A stretch of DNA of 64,000 nt from an uncultured Flavobacteriaceae bacterium (GTDB lineage: Bacteria; Bacteroidota; Bacteroidia; Flavobacteriales; Flavobacteriaceae): NCBI GenBank assembly GCA_947497145.1, contig CANMFQ010000009.1, positions 124,001-188,000 on the forward strand, read 5' to 3'. The translations under genes were made by a program, and so were the position numbers. Of the stretch, positions 31,704 through 42,646 are shown one piece after another (the first letter of the stretch is position 1; each line of letters starts with the position of its first letter). Below the pieces are notes generated by a model that had not been told where the DNA came from, did no database searches, and worked only from the letters and a program-made list of their open reading frames with translations.

Positions 31704-32153
31704 CTATGCCAATTTACTTTTTACTATGGTTGAAATGGTTTTTCCGTCAGCTTTACCAGCTAATTTTTTAGAAACCACTCCCATTACTTTGCCCATATCT
31801 TTCATGCCAGCAGCACCTGTTTCTGCAATAACTTCTGTTACTACTTCGGCAATTGCTTCTTCGCTCAATTGCTCAGGTAAAAATTGCTCTAAAACTGCAA
31901 TTTGTGCTAGCTCAGGTTCTGCCAAATCATTTCTGTTTTGCTCAATAAAGATAGCTGCACTATCTCTGCGCTGTTTTACTAGCTTTTGAACCAGCTGAAT
32001 CCCTGCATCTTCATCCATTTCTGCTCCTGAACCACCTTCTGTTTGCGCTAACAACAAAGCCGATTTAATGGCACGTAAAGCCTCTAAAGCAACTTTGTCT
32101 TTTGCTTTCATCGCTACTTTCATCTGATCCATTACTTGCTGTTGTAAGCCCAT
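31704..32153 (-). CDS. yqeY: GatB/YqeY domain protein
   Basis: 149 residues; MGLQQQVMDQMKVAMKAKDKVALEALRAIKSAL and AVLEQFLPEQLSEEAIAEVV are the family's hallmark, with a C-terminal helical domain related to the tail of amidotransferase subunit GatB (MGKVMGVVSKKLAGKADGK). It presumably binds tRNA, but the role of free YqeY is not settled. It lies after ftsZ, separated from it by a strong terminator, and upstream of tRNA-Arg on the same strand. Confidence 0.93.
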   Translation of the reverse strand: MGLQQQVMDQMKVAMKAKDKVALEALRAIKSALLLAQTEGGSGAEMDEDAGIQLVQKLVKQRRDSAAIFIEQNRNDLAEPELAQIAVLEQFLPEQLSEEAIAEVVTEVIAETGAAGMKDMGKVMGVVSKKLAGKADGKTISTIVKSKLA

Positions 32154-32187
32154 AGCCTTGTCATTTTTGGATTGCGAAGATAAAAAA

Positions 32188-32220
32188 TAAACCCGAAAAT
32201 AGCAGCTATTTTCGGGTTTA
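32188..32220 (-). terminator. Strong terminator closing the dcw cluster after ftsZ
   Basis: Perfect 15-bp stem (32188-32202 with 32206-32220), 3-nt loop, followed by a minus-strand T-rich tail. Confidence 0.9.
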
Positions 32221-32243
32221 AAAATAAGTAAATAATTGTTGAG

Positions 32244-34154
32244 CTAGTCTACATTGTCATGTAGAAAAGAGTTATTAGATCGCAACTGAATTTCATCATT
32301 GCTATCTTCGCTAAGTGATGTTCTTGAAACCCTATTTTCTATAGGCTTTTCATTCAAATCAATACCTTGGCGCTTATATGCCGGTTCTTTTTCAATTTCG
32401 TCTATATTGTTAAGACTATTTTGAAACTTATAATTAAAATCTTTCAATTTTTTTCTACGTTCATCAGCTCTTTCGCGCAACAAATCTTCAAGCGGACTCT
32501 CCATAGGATCAATCACCTTATCGCTTTCAACCTTTTTTTGTGGAGCAACAGTCTTTTTCTCAAAAATCAATTCCTCTTCAACAACGTTTTGATTGCGTTC
32601 TTCAGATTTTGACTTTGCATTAGTTAACTTGTTTTCTAACTCCATATAATCATCAAGACTATAGCGCGTCTCCCCTTCTTTATTATACTCTAATACAGGT
32701 ATAACTTCAATAGGGTCATTTACATTCATATTACTTACATCTTCATCTAAGCTAAATGTAATCTCATTTTCTTTTTCGTCCTTCTTATCGGCAGCCAAAG
32801 GCAAATCGAAACTCATGGTAATTTGATCTTCTTCAACCTTAGTACCAGAAACCACTTCATGATCGACAACATCGATATCCTTTACTGCTTCATTTGAATT
32901 TATAATAACAAACTCATCTTCAGAAACATTTTCTGCAATCACTTCTTCATAAAACACATTAAAGTTCTTGATATAATTGGTTGTTGGTATTAAATCAAGA
33001 TCACCATCTTTATCATCAGTTAAGGTGTGCTTTGAAATAGGCTCTTTTACTTCATCTTCAATTAACTGATGTACGACATTTTTTGGTGTTAAGTTTTGAA
33101 CGGCTTTTTGACCTTCTTCAAGGGTATGAATAATTTTTTTTGCTTCTGTATTTACAATATCATCTTGTTGGTCAATATCAAAACCCGTAGCTATAACGGT
33201 TACAGCGATTGATTCTCCTAACTCCTCATCTTCACCAACACCCATAATAATATTGGCACCATGACCAGCTTCTACTTGAATGTGGTCATTGATTTCACCA
33301 ATTTCATCAATGGTAATTTCTTGCGAACCTGAAACAATTAACAACAATACATTTTTGGCACCTTTAATTTTATTATCATTCAACAATGGAGAATCTAGTG
33401 CTTTCATAATAGCCTCATTAGCCCTTGAAGAACCTGTAGCGATTGAAGACCCCATAATAGCAGTACCACTATTTGACAATACGGTTTTAGCATCACGTAA
33501 ATCGATGTTTTGTGTATAGTGATGTGTAATTACCTCTGCAATACCACGAGCAGCAGTTGCCAACACTTCATCTGCTTTAGAGAAACCAGCTTTAAAACCT
33601 AAGTTGCCATAAACCTCTCTTAACTTGTTGTTATTAATTACAATTAATGAATCAACATTGTTTCGTAATTTTTCGATTCCCAACTGAGCTTGTTGGCATC
33701 TCATTTTTCCTTCAAACAAAAAAGGCATAGTAACGATACCAACGGTCAAGATATCCATTTCCTTTGCTTGTTTGGCAATTACAGGGGCAGCACCAGTACC
33801 TGTTCCCCCGCCCATACCGGCAGTTATAAAAACCATTTTAGTGGTTACATCTAGCATACCTTTGATGTCTTCCATACTTTCTATGGCGGCTTGCTCACCT
33901 ACTTCAGGGTTTGCACCAGCTCCTAAACCTTCTGTAAGTGATACCCCTAACTGAATTTTGTTTGGTACAGGGCTATTAGATAGCGCTTGAGAGTCTGTAT
34001 TTAAAATAACAAAATCAACCCCATTGATTCCTGCTTGAAACATGTGATTAATTGCGTTACTACCGCCACCTCCTACGCCAATGACTTTTATTACATTGCT
34101 TTGATTCTTAGGCAAATCAAAAGCTATTCCTTCAAATTCCGTGTTGCTGCTCAT
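32244..34154 (-). CDS. ftsZ: Cell division GTPase FtsZ with long acidic C-terminal tail
   Basis: 636 residues. Forms the division ring by GTP-dependent polymerisation. The tubulin-like core (~1-335) has KVIGVGGGGSNAINHM, the GTP-binding signature AGMGGGTGTGAAPVIA and the T7-loop synergy region. The C-terminal ~300 residues are long, acidic and low in complexity, ending in SNNSFLHDNVD, probably the anchor peptide for FtsA. The tail is much longer than the ~50 residues of E. coli FtsZ; long linkers are common in this phylum. It is the last gene of the dcw cluster; the 112-bp gap to ftsA may hold an extra promoter, since a TACCTTTT-like -7 variant is visible on the minus strand. Confidence 0.97.
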   Translation of the reverse strand: MSSNTEFEGIAFDLPKNQSNVIKVIGVGGGGSNAINHMFQAGINGVDFVILNTDSQALSNSPVPNKIQLGVSLTEGLGAGANPEVGEQAAIESMEDIKGMLDVTTKMVFITAGMGGGTGTGAAPVIAKQAKEMDILTVGIVTMPFLFEGKMRCQQAQLGIEKLRNNVDSLIVINNNKLREVYGNLGFKAGFSKADEVLATAARGIAEVITHHYTQNIDLRDAKTVLSNSGTAIMGSSIATGSSRANEAIMKALDSPLLNDNKIKGAKNVLLLIVSGSQEITIDEIGEINDHIQVEAGHGANIIMGVGEDEELGESIAVTVIATGFDIDQQDDIVNTEAKKIIHTLEEGQKAVQNLTPKNVVHQLIEDEVKEPISKHTLTDDKDGDLDLIPTTNYIKNFNVFYEEVIAENVSEDEFVIINSNEAVKDIDVVDHEVVSGTKVEEDQITMSFDLPLAADKKDEKENEITFSLDEDVSNMNVNDPIEVIPVLEYNKEGETRYSLDDYMELENKLTNAKSKSEERNQNVVEEELIFEKKTVAPQKKVESDKVIDPMESPLEDLLRERADERRKKLKDFNYKFQNSLNNIDEIEKEPAYKRQGIDLNEKPIENRVSRTSLSEDSNDEIQLRSNNSFLHDNVD

Positions 34155-34266
34155 ACTTAAAATATTACTGGTTAATGTGTTTTTGTGTTCTGTGTTTTAT
34201 ATTTTTTATTGAATTTATCTTGTTTTGACCTTGCTACTTTTAAAGAAGCAAAAGGTAAAACTGACC

Positions 34267-35658
34267 TCATTCTGCGTTATCCAAAAATTCTTTCAATTTT
34301 TCTGACCATTTATCAAAAACTGATTTTCGTTCTTTTATTTTTCTAACGGCTGTTGCCTCTTCATGGCTTCCGGTATATACCATTTCCTCCTCTTCTCTTT
34401 CTCCTACAATTTCTTCTGCAACTTCTTCTTGCTTCGCCATATTTTGTTCCTTTTCAGCAATGGCCTCTTTTCTTTCATTTCTTACAGCATTCATCAACAA
34501 CCCGACAGCCGTCGCATATAAAGGACTGGCAACAACTTCGTCAGAATCGCCTGCCAAATGCTCGTTAGGGTAGCCTATACGAGTATCCATTCCCGTAATA
34601 TATTCTACTAATTGCTTAAGGTGTTTTAGTTGGCTACCACCTCCCGTTAATACAATACCAGCAATCAATTTTTTCTTTTGCTCTTCGTGTCCGTAGTTTT
34701 TAATCTCAACATATACCTGCTCAACAATTTCTACGACCCGTGCGTGAATAATTTTAGAGAGATTTTTTAGTGTAATCTCCTTAGGTTCTCGCCCGCGCAA
34801 ACCTGGAATAGAAACAATTTCATTATCCTTGTTTTCTCCAGGCCATGCAGAGCCAAATTTTATTTTAAGCAATTCAGCCTGTTTTTCAATTATCGAACAA
34901 CCTTCTTTAATATCTTCCGTGATAACACCACCACCAAAAGGGATTACAGCAGTATGCCTAATAATGCCATCTTTAAAAATTGCCAAATCTGTAGTACCAC
35001 CTCCTATATCAATCAAAGCTACTCCTGCTTCTTTCTCTTCTTGGCTTAATACGGCATCTGACGACGCAAGGGGTTCAAGCGTAATATTACCCAAATCAAG
35101 ACCTGCGCTTTTAATACACCTACCTACATTTTTGATAGAGGTAACCTGCCCAACTACCACATGAAAATTAGCTTCCAATCGGCCTCCATACATACCAATA
35201 GGCTGTTTTATCTCTGCCTGTCCATCAACTTTATACTCTTGTGGTAAAACATGAATAATCTCTTCTCCAGGCAGCATCACCAATTTATACACTTGGTTAC
35301 ACAGCTTATCTAAATCGTCTTCATTAATTACTTCTTCAGAATCTTCGCGGGTGATATAATCGCTGTGGTGCAAACTTCTGATATGCTGCCCAGCAATACC
35401 AACAACAACAGAACCAATTTTCAAACCAGAATTAGCCTCTGCTTGCTCAACAGCTTGTTGAATAGATTTTATCGTTTGGGTAATATTATTTACCACCCCA
35501 CGATGAACTCCTAAGCTTTTAGATTTACCAATACCCAAAACCTCAATTTTACCATACTCGTTTTCCTTTCCGATTATGGCAACGATTTTGGTGGTTCCTA
35601 TATCTAAACCGACTGAATATTTACCTTGTTCCATTTGATTGATTATATTTTCGTGCAC
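34267..35658 (-). CDS. ftsA: Cell division protein FtsA
   Basis: 463 residues of the actin-like ATPase fold that ties FtsZ to the membrane. Phosphate-1 motif VGLDIGTTKIVAIIG, then LIDIGGGTTDLAIF (phosphate 2) and GIVLTGGGSQLKHL (adenosine). The C-terminal amphipathic helix (KSVFDKWSEKLKEFL) is the membrane anchor; a charged linker (~395-440) precedes it. ATG 35658 overlaps the end of ftsQ by 16 bp; ATG 35634 (MEQGKYSVG) is a possible alternative start closer to relatives' length. Confidence 0.96.
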   Translation of the reverse strand: MHENIINQMEQGKYSVGLDIGTTKIVAIIGKENEYGKIEVLGIGKSKSLGVHRGVVNNITQTIKSIQQAVEQAEANSGLKIGSVVVGIAGQHIRSLHHSDYITREDSEEVINEDDLDKLCNQVYKLVMLPGEEIIHVLPQEYKVDGQAEIKQPIGMYGGRLEANFHVVVGQVTSIKNVGRCIKSAGLDLGNITLEPLASSDAVLSQEEKEAGVALIDIGGGTTDLAIFKDGIIRHTAVIPFGGGVITEDIKEGCSIIEKQAELLKIKFGSAWPGENKDNEIVSIPGLRGREPKEITLKNLSKIIHARVVEIVEQVYVEIKNYGHEEQKKKLIAGIVLTGGGSQLKHLKQLVEYITGMDTRIGYPNEHLAGDSDEVVASPLYATAVGLLMNAVRNERKEAIAEKEQNMAKQEEVAEEIVGEREEEEMVYTGSHEEATAVRKIKERKSVFDKWSEKLKEFLDNAE

Positions 35659-36362
35659 ACTACTTGATTGTTGAATTCTAAACTTACAATATCATAATTA
35701 TTTAAGGTCTTATCCTTATTTGCCTTAGCGTAAAAAGCTTTGAAATTGTTAAACTTTTTCTCTAGGTCATCATTACTACCCAAATTCACGACAAATCGAT
35801 TCATTCGAAATCGTAATTCATATTTCTCCTTATCCTCTACATGAACGCCTATAACGTTCTTTCTTAAAAATTCATCTGTATTGACATACTTCAAAATTTC
35901 ATAAACACCATTAAGCCCTTTACCGGTAATATTACCAGTAATTAAAGGGACTCTTGCCGAATGGTTTGTTGAAAAGGGCATGCGTTTACCATCATCATCC
36001 AAATAAAATTTTTCATCACCTTCTACTCGTCCGATGGGCTTACGCTGAATGATTCTTGCCTCAAGCTTACCATTAATAGAAAGATAAACTTGCGCTTTTT
36101 TGACCATTTTATTGGCCTCAATAATCTTTTCTATCGTATTCAAAACTAATTTTTCTTTTCGTACGTTGTTAAGCTTACCGTAATTTTGTATTAACAATTT
36201 ATTAACCGCAGCTTCTGTTATATACAGCCGTTGATCACCAACGAATTGAATACTAATTTCCTCAATATTTTTGCTTGCATTTCTTTTATTCGAAAATGCA
36301 TATAGCCCCAAAACCGCTACTACAAGCGACATTATCTTTATATTGTTCCAATTAATTTTCAT
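35643..36362 (-). CDS. ftsQ: Cell division protein FtsQ
   Basis: About 239 residues, single-pass inner-membrane protein: short cytoplasmic N-terminus, transmembrane helix (IMSLVVAVLGLYAFS), then periplasmic POTRA and FtsQ-type beta domains (SIQFVGDQRLYITEAAVNKLL, RIIQRKPIGRVE, FYLDDDGKRMPFS). It links early and late division proteins. ATG 36362 (MKINWNN) overlaps the murC stop by 11 bp and is preferred over the 9-residue longer start at 36389. Confidence 0.92.
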   Translation of the reverse strand: MKINWNNIKIMSLVVAVLGLYAFSNKRNASKNIEEISIQFVGDQRLYITEAAVNKLLIQNYGKLNNVRKEKLVLNTIEKIIEANKMVKKAQVYLSINGKLEARIIQRKPIGRVEGDEKFYLDDDGKRMPFSTNHSARVPLITGNITGKGLNGVYEILKYVNTDEFLRKNVIGVHVEDKEKYELRFRMNRFVVNLGSNDDLEKKFNNFKAFYAKANKDKTLNNYDIVSLEFNNQVVCTKI

Positions 36363-37704
36363 ATTCCAGCTCTTTTTGCATTCTGGCAACCTCTAGCCCA
36401 ATATCGCCAGCTCCCATGGTTACTAATACGTCAACACCTTGCTTTTTTATTTCTACTACCAGATTTTCTTTATTAATTAATTTTTTATTCGGATTTTTTA
36501 TCTTATCCAAAAGCCATTCAGATGAAATTCCCGCTATAGGCTTTTCTCTTGCCGGATAAATATCTAACAGAATAACCGCATCAAATTTAGATAAGCTTGC
36601 GGCAAAATCATCACCAAAATCTCTTGTTCTGGAAAAAAGATGTGGCTGAAAAACAGCTAACACCTTTTTACCCGGATGCATTTCAACAATAGCATCATAA
36701 ACCGCATTAATCTCGGTTGGATGATGCGCATAATCATCAATAAAAACAAAACTTTCAGATTTGATTTTATACGAAAAACGTCGCTGTACACCTTTAAAAT
36801 TTGCTAACGCCTTAACCAACTCCGATGTCGACGCAGATGTTTCTAATGCCATTGCAAAAGCCACCAACGCATTTAACAAATTATGCCGACCAGGTTTGTG
36901 AAATTTCACTCCATTTATTATCTGCTGCGGTGTTTTGATATCAAACACATAAGCGCCATTTACTATTGTCAAATTTTGAATACTAAAATCTGCATCATCA
37001 GCAATACCATAGGTAATACCTTTCATGGGCAAACCGTTTCTTACAAACAGCTTTCCTTCTGGCTTCAATCTACTGGCAAACTCATGAAAAGATTGCGTCA
37101 ATGCATCTGTATCACCATAAATATCTAAATGATCAGCATCCATTGAAGTAACACAAGCCACATTTGGAGTAAGCCTCAAAAATGAACGATCAAACTCATC
37201 AGCCTCTACTACCGAATAATCAGTACCCTCCAACAAGAAATTACTATTAAAATCTTCTGAAATACCACCTAAAAAGGCCGACAAAGGCGTCTTAGCTTCT
37301 TTAAGCAAATGCGCCAAAATACTTGAAGTAGTAGTCTTACCATGAGTACCCGCAACAGCAAAACAAAAAGTATCTTTTGTGATTAAACCCAATACTTCTG
37401 ATCTTTTTTTAATGGTAAAACCATGCTGCAAGAAATACGCATACTCCGTATGTGTGGTAGGCACCGCTGGCGTATACACAACCAAGGTATCTTCCTTATT
37501 TAAAAACCTACTTTCAATAGCTGTAATAGCATCGTGATAATGAATAGCTATTCCCAACTGAACCAAATCTTGCGTTAAAGGGGTTTCGGTTTTATCATAA
37601 CCCGCAACTGCCTTATCAATAAATTTAAAATAGCGCGCCAAAGCAGACATACCAATACCACCTATACCTATAAAGTAGACGTTATGTATGTTTTTTAAGT
37701 TCAT
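36352..37704 (-). CDS. murC: UDP-N-acetylmuramate-L-alanine ligase
   Basis: 450 residues. Adds L-Ala to UDP-MurNAc in the cytosolic peptidoglycan pathway. N-terminal Rossmann motif VYFIGIGGIGMSALARYF, ATP loop VAGTHGKTTTSSILAHLL, EADEFDRSFLRLTP, metal/ATP His-containing HADHLDIYGD-type segment (MDADHLDIYGD) and C-terminal DDYAHHPTEI. Full length. Overlaps ftsQ by 11 bp; a 50-bp gap separates it from murG. Confidence 0.96.
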   Translation of the reverse strand: MNLKNIHNVYFIGIGGIGMSALARYFKFIDKAVAGYDKTETPLTQDLVQLGIAIHYHDAITAIESRFLNKEDTLVVYTPAVPTTHTEYAYFLQHGFTIKKRSEVLGLITKDTFCFAVAGTHGKTTTSSILAHLLKEAKTPLSAFLGGISEDFNSNFLLEGTDYSVVEADEFDRSFLRLTPNVACVTSMDADHLDIYGDTDALTQSFHEFASRLKPEGKLFVRNGLPMKGITYGIADDADFSIQNLTIVNGAYVFDIKTPQQIINGVKFHKPGRHNLLNALVAFAMALETSASTSELVKALANFKGVQRRFSYKIKSESFVFIDDYAHHPTEINAVYDAIVEMHPGKKVLAVFQPHLFSRTRDFGDDFAASLSKFDAVILLDIYPAREKPIAGISSEWLLDKIKNPNKKLINKENLVVEIKKQGVDVLVTMGAGDIGLEVARMQKELEYEN

Positions 37705-37754
37705 TTTTTTTACGCTTATTCTTAATTCAATATTAAATTTTGATTCCCAACAAA

Positions 37755-38846
37755 TTATTTCACCAATAGCTTTTCTATTTCATCAACAATATGCTCGGTT
37801 GCTCTAGGCAATGCCATATTTTTTAAATTACCACCCAACTCCTCTTGTTTTTCTGCTGATAGAAACAAATCTTCAAAAACAGTTTCAAAATCTGTATCCA
37901 AGTTCTTTTCACTGATCATTATAGCCGCCTTTTCAGCTACTAGTGCTTGAGCATTTTTTGTTTGATGATCTTCAGCAACGTTTGGCGAAGGAATAAATAT
38001 AGTAGGCTTCCCTACAATACTTAGTTCAGAAACCGATCCTGCACCAGCTCTTGAAATAATAATATCAGCAGCCGTATAAGCAAAATCCATCCGATTCATA
38101 AAATCCTCCACCTTCACCGTATCGCTCTGATATTTCTTGTACTCATCATAATACAACTTACCGCATTGCCAAATAAGTTGAACATCATGCTTTTTAAAAA
38201 AAGGCAATTTAGACTCCACCAACTGATTTATTCTTCGCGATCCCAAGCTACCACCTAAAACCAACACAGTTGGCATTCGTAAACTCAGGCGATAAAAACC
38301 CAAAGCTTCATGCAGCTCACATTGCATACTAGTTAAGTTACTACGAACAGGATTCCCCGTTTTAACAATTTTATTAGCTGGAAAAAAAGCTTCCATACCA
38401 TCATAAGCAACACAAATTTTGGCCACTTTATTTTTTAATAATTTATTGGTTACGCCAGCATAAGAATTCTGTTCTTGCAACACACAAGGAATACCCCGTT
38501 CCGACGCCATTTTCAAAACAGGTCCACTAGCAAAACCACCCGTACCAATAACCACATCTGGTTTAAACTTTGAAACTATTTTTCCTGCCTTTCTCAAACT
38601 TGCAATTACCTTGAAAGGAAATGACAAATTTTTAAGCGTTAACTTTCGCTGAAAACCTGCAATTGGCAATCCTATAATCTCATAACCCGCCAAGGGCACT
38701 TTCTCCATTTCCATACGATTTTCAGCGCCTACGAAAAGAAAAGTAGCATCAGGATGCCTTTTTTTCAATTCGTTTGCAATCGCTACCGCAGGGTAAATAT
38801 GCCCTCCTGTTCCACCACCTGAAAGAATAAATCTATAATTGCCCAC
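37755..38846 (-). CDS. murG: UDP-GlcNAc:undecaprenyl-PP-MurNAc-pentapeptide transferase
   Basis: 363 residues, GT-B glycosyltransferase at the inner face of the membrane that makes lipid II from lipid I. Glycine-rich loop [47 protein letters not shown] (donor site) and [22 protein letters not shown]. The start overlaps the end of ftsW by 14 bp, which indicates coupling. Confidence 0.96.
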   Translation of the reverse strand: MGNYRFILSGGGTGGHIYPAVAIANELKKRHPDATFLFVGAENRMEMEKVPLAGYEIIGLPIAGFQRKLTLKNLSFPFKVIASLRKAGKIVSKFKPDVVIGTGGFASGPVLKMASERGIPCVLQEQNSYAGVTNKLLKNKVAKICVAYDGMEAFFPANKIVKTGNPVRSNLTSMQCELHEALGFYRLSLRMPTVLVLGGSLGSRRINQLVESKLPFFKKHDVQLIWQCGKLYYDEYKKYQSDTVKVEDFMNRMDFAYTAADIIISRAGAGSVSELSIVGKPTIFIPSPNVAEDHQTKNAQALVAEKAAIMISEKNLDTDFETVFEDLFLSAEKQEELGGNLKNMALPRATEHIVDEIEKLLVK

Positions 38847-40026
38847 TTAATATTTCTAACGGATTATGCTCCTCCATTTCATAGGAAGATTTAGTTTTTT
38901 CGTGATTTTTATTACTTACACTCAATACAATACCAATTGCCAAGCAAGTCATCCAAGCAGAGGTACCTCCACTACTTATTAATGGTAAATTTTGCCCAGT
39001 AACAGGAAACAGCTCTACAGCAACAGCCATATTTATCAGCGCTTGAAATATGATAGGTAAACCCACCCCAAGTGCTAATAATTTTCCGAAAATGGTGGCA
39101 CTACCATTGGCAATAACCACAATACGAAACAACAGAAACAAGAAAAATACCATCAATGCTACACCGCCAAGCAAACCATATTCTTCAACAATAATGGCAT
39201 ATATGAAATCTGATGAACTTTGTGGAAGAAAATTTTTCTGCACACTCTTTCCTGCACCATTACCAAAAAGTCCGCCTGTAGCAATAGCAATTTTTGCTCT
39301 TTCTATTTGATAACCTTCCTTTGTGTCTTCTCCACTTAAAAAATTTTTCACTCTACTTTCCCATGTATCTACCCTATTCGAAAAAGAATCAGGAGCCACC
39401 TTAGCTACTAATACAAACAAAGTAAGCGCCACCAAGCCAGACCCAATAATGCTTAACAAATATTTTATAGGATAACCACCAATAAAACACAACATGAGCA
39501 CCATAGAAAAAATTATTGCTGCCGTTGAAAAGTTTGCAGGCAGTATGAGTCCCACGACCATAAAAACAGGAACCCACAAAGGCAAAATACTCTCTTTAAA
39601 GCGAATATTTTTATCTTTAATTTTCGTCAAATAGCGGGCAACATAAATCATCAAAACCACCGCTGCCATAGTTGATGTTTGAAACTTCACAAACGGCAAA
39701 CGAATCCATCGACTAGCATTAGTACCATCGACAGAACTCCCTTGAAACAGGGTAATAATCAACAACACAATCAATACAGGCATTGCTATTAAACTTAGGC
39801 CTTTAAAAAAATGTGTTGGAATACGATGCGTGCCGTATATGATACCAAAACCAAAAACTAAAAAAACAGCGTGTTTCACCAAATGACCAATAGGTGTACC
39901 GCTACCTACAACGTATACCAGATTACTACTGGCACTATACACAGGTAAAAATGAAAACAAGCCTAACAAGGCCACAACAGCCCAAAGCGCCTTATCTCCA
40001 CTAATATTTTTAAAAAGTGCTAACAC
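38833..40026 (-). CDS. ftsW: Septal peptidoglycan glycosyltransferase FtsW
   Basis: 397 residues, SEDS-family integral membrane protein with about ten transmembrane segments. It polymerises lipid II at the septum together with FtsI. Motifs: [25 protein letters not shown]-type loop as [12 protein letters not shown], a periplasmic loop with the family's catalytic Asp region, and the C-terminal [13 protein letters not shown] signature. Overlaps murG by 14 bp and follows murD by 3 bp. Confidence 0.95.
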   Translation of the reverse strand: MLALFKNISGDKALWAVVALLGLFSFLPVYSASSNLVYVVGSGTPIGHLVKHAVFLVFGFGIIYGTHRIPTHFFKGLSLIAMPVLIVLLIITLFQGSSVDGTNASRWIRLPFVKFQTSTMAAVVLMIYVARYLTKIKDKNIRFKESILPLWVPVFMVVGLILPANFSTAAIIFSMVLMLCFIGGYPIKYLLSIIGSGLVALTLFVLVAKVAPDSFSNRVDTWESRVKNFLSGEDTKEGYQIERAKIAIATGGLFGNGAGKSVQKNFLPQSSSDFIYAIIVEEYGLLGGVALMVFFLFLLFRIVVIANGSATIFGKLLALGVGLPIIFQALINMAVAVELFPVTGQNLPLISSGGTSAWMTCLAIGIVLSVSNKNHEKTKSSYEMEEHNPLEILSGQL

Positions 40027-40029
40027 GTT

Positions 40030-41364
40030 TTACAAACTTTTAATTGCTTTCTTAAATTGATTACCTCTATCTTCATAATTCTCAAAAAGATCAAAACTTG
40101 CACAGGCAGGTGACAACAACACATTATCTCCACGCTCTGCAATTTTATAAGCTATTTTAACAGCTTCATCCATGGCGCAGGTTTCTACAATAAGGTCGAC
40201 CACATTACCAAAAGCATCCTTAATTTTCGAATTATCAACTCCTAAGCATATGACAGCCTTAACCTTTTCACGCACTAATGGCATCAACTGTTTGTAATCG
40301 TTTCCTTTATCAACACCTCCAACAATCCAAACCGTTGGTGCGCTCATACTATCTAATGCAAAATAGGTAGCATTTACATTGGTAGCTTTAGAATCGTTCA
40401 CATACTGCACATGTCCAATTTTTAATACCTTTTCTAAGCGATGTTCGGCGCCTTGAAAATTTTCAATACTTTCTCTAATAGTTTGTTTACGTATACCTAT
40501 TAATTTAGCGGCCATTGAGGCTGCCATAGTATTCTTTAAATTGTGTTTTCCTTCTAATGCTAGTGCGTCTGTTGTCATTTGTATTGTTTCGTTTTGAGTC
40601 TTAATTTCTATGTTGTTATTTTTTATATATGCTCCTTCTTCCAAATCTTTAGAAATAGAAAAAGGAATTAATTTCGATTGTACTGGGTGATCATTTAACC
40701 ATTGAACCAACACCTCATCGTCGGCATCATAAATCAAATAATCATCACTTGTTTGATTCTTTGCGATTAAAAACTTAGAAGCGATATAATTTTCAAATTT
40801 ATAGTCATATCGATCTAAATGATCAGGTGTAATATTGGTTAAAACAGCAATATGTGGCGTAAAAGCAACGATACCGTCAAGCTGAAAACTGCTTATTTCC
40901 AACACATAGTAATCAAGGTCAGTTTCAGCGACCATCTTGGCATAACTATCACCAATATTACCTGCCATACCAACCTTTAGACCCGCAGTCTTAAGAATAT
41001 GGTTAGTAAGCATTGTAGTAGTAGTTTTGCCATTACTACCTGTAATTCCAATGATTTTAGCATCGGTATATTGTGATGCAAATTCAATTTCAGAAATTAC
41101 AGCTACACCTTTTTCCTTTAGCGCTTGCACCAAAGGTGCTTTATCAGGAATACCCGGGCTTTTCATTACCACATCGGCATTCATAATCATGGCTTCAGTA
41201 TGCTTTTCATCCTCCCAATCAATCCCAAAATGTTCAAGAACCTGTTTATATTTTTCCTTTATCTTTCCTTTATCAGATACAAAAACTTGATATCCTTTTT
41301 TCTTCCCTAAAATAGCGGTACCCACGCCACTTTCTCCACCTCCTAAAACAACCAAGCGTTTCAT
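40030..41364 (-). CDS. murD: UDP-N-acetylmuramoyl-L-alanine-D-glutamate ligase
   Basis: 444 residues; adds D-Glu to UDP-MurNAc-L-Ala. N-terminal VVLGGGESGVGTAILGKKKG, ATP loop GITGSNGKTTTTMLTNHIL, ISSFQLDGI, NITPDHLDRYDY, and VNDSKATNVNATYFAL with GGVDKGNDY in the C-terminal domain. All Mur-ligase blocks are intact. Spacing is 1 bp to the mraY end and 3 bp to the ftsW start. Confidence 0.96.
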   Translation of the reverse strand: MKRLVVLGGGESGVGTAILGKKKGYQVFVSDKGKIKEKYKQVLEHFGIDWEDEKHTEAMIMNADVVMKSPGIPDKAPLVQALKEKGVAVISEIEFASQYTDAKIIGITGSNGKTTTTMLTNHILKTAGLKVGMAGNIGDSYAKMVAETDLDYYVLEISSFQLDGIVAFTPHIAVLTNITPDHLDRYDYKFENYIASKFLIAKNQTSDDYLIYDADDEVLVQWLNDHPVQSKLIPFSISKDLEEGAYIKNNNIEIKTQNETIQMTTDALALEGKHNLKNTMAASMAAKLIGIRKQTIRESIENFQGAEHRLEKVLKIGHVQYVNDSKATNVNATYFALDSMSAPTVWIVGGVDKGNDYKQLMPLVREKVKAVICLGVDNSKIKDAFGNVVDLIVETCAMDEAVKIAYKIAERGDNVLLSPACASFDLFENYEDRGNQFKKAIKSL

Positions 41365-41365
41365 A

Positions 41366-42586
41366 CTAGCGAATTTTTAAGGTTACCACAGTGATAATTG
41401 CCAGCATAATACCTATAATCCAAAATCGGGTAACAATCTTACTCTCGTGATACCCTTTTTTCTGGTAATGATGGTGCAAGGGTGCCATTAAAAAAATACG
41501 CTTTCCTTCTCCTAGCCTTCTCTTTGTAAATTTGAAGTACCCCACTTGCAGAATTACCGAAATAGATTCTGCAAAGAAAATTCCGCACAGTACAGGAATC
41601 AACAATTCCTTTCTCAAAACAATGGCTAAAACAGCGATAATACCGCCAATAGTCAAACTACCTGTATCTCCCATAAACACCTGAGCAGGAAAAGTATTAT
41701 ACCATAAAAAACCTACCAACGCACCTACAAATGCAGCGATAAAAACAAGCACCTCTGCAGACCTTGGTATAAACATAATGTCTAAATACTCAGACAAGAA
41801 AATATTACCCGAAACCAAGGCAAAAACACCAAGAGTCACCACGATAATTGCTGATATACCCCCAGCGAGCCCGTCAATACCGTCAGTAAGATTTGCACCA
41901 TTTGAAACGCCAGCTACGATAAGAATTATAATTGGTATAAAAATCAACCAAGTATATTCTTTTGCTCCATCACCGGCCCAAGAAATAAAATTGCTGTAAT
42001 CAAATTCATTATTTTTAAAAATCGGCACGGTGGTCATTGTCGACTTAATTTCTTTACCACCAACCTCTTCAACTGTAAATTGCTCTGTAATTATGGTACG
42101 TGTATGATCACGCATGGTAACCTCTGGATGAAAATAAAGTGTAGCTCCTACAATCAAACCAAGAACCACCTGACCAAGGACTTTAAATTTTCCTTTCAAC
42201 CCTGCTTTATCTTTTTTAAACACTTTTATGTAATCATCAATAAAGCCTATGACACCCATCCAAAGTGTTGTAACTATCAGCAAAATGATATAAATATTAT
42301 CAAGCTTTGCAAAAAGCAGCACTGGTATTAAGGTAGCAATCACAATAATCAATCCTCCCATGGTAGGGGTACCCGACTTTTGTTTTTGCCCTTCTAAGCC
42401 AAGATCACGAACAATTTCACCAATTTGCTGCTTTTGCAAAAAGAGAATTATTCGCTTGCCATAAGTTGTGGCAATAATTAGTGAAAATAAGATAGCCATA
42501 CCCGCCCGAAATGTGCTAAACTGAAACAGACTTGCCCCGGGTATTTGATATTGTTCTTCTAAATATTTAAAAAGATAATACAACAT
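41366..42586 (-). CDS. mraY: Phospho-N-acetylmuramoyl-pentapeptide transferase
   Basis: 406 residues, about ten transmembrane helices. Makes lipid I from UDP-MurNAc-pentapeptide and undecaprenyl phosphate. Motifs: [27 protein letters not shown] (Asp-Asp pair), [12 protein letters not shown] (Asp of the magnesium site), [12 protein letters not shown] and [14 protein letters not shown]. It is longer than the ~360 residues of E. coli because of a hydrophilic insert around residues 150-215 ([23 protein letters not shown]), which I believe is normal for Bacteroidota. Confidence 0.96.
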   Translation of the reverse strand: MLYYLFKYLEEQYQIPGASLFQFSTFRAGMAILFSLIIATTYGKRIILFLQKQQIGEIVRDLGLEGQKQKSGTPTMGGLIIVIATLIPVLLFAKLDNIYIILLIVTTLWMGVIGFIDDYIKVFKKDKAGLKGKFKVLGQVVLGLIVGATLYFHPEVTMRDHTRTIITEQFTVEEVGGKEIKSTMTTVPIFKNNEFDYSNFISWAGDGAKEYTWLIFIPIIILIVAGVSNGANLTDGIDGLAGGISAIIVVTLGVFALVSGNIFLSEYLDIMFIPRSAEVLVFIAAFVGALVGFLWYNTFPAQVFMGDTGSLTIGGIIAVLAIVLRKELLIPVLCGIFFAESISVILQVGYFKFTKRRLGEGKRIFLMAPLHHHYQKKGYHESKIVTRFWIIGIMLAIITVVTLKIR

Positions 42587-42646
42587 TATTGACTTCTTAT
42601 TTTACTATTACGGTATTCAATTTCTACAATTGCAACACCAAATCAT

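Noticed and set aside
34155-34266. Separate ftsZ promoter in the ftsA-ftsZ gap
   Set aside because: Only a near-match (TACCTTTT) is visible; too weak to list as a feature.
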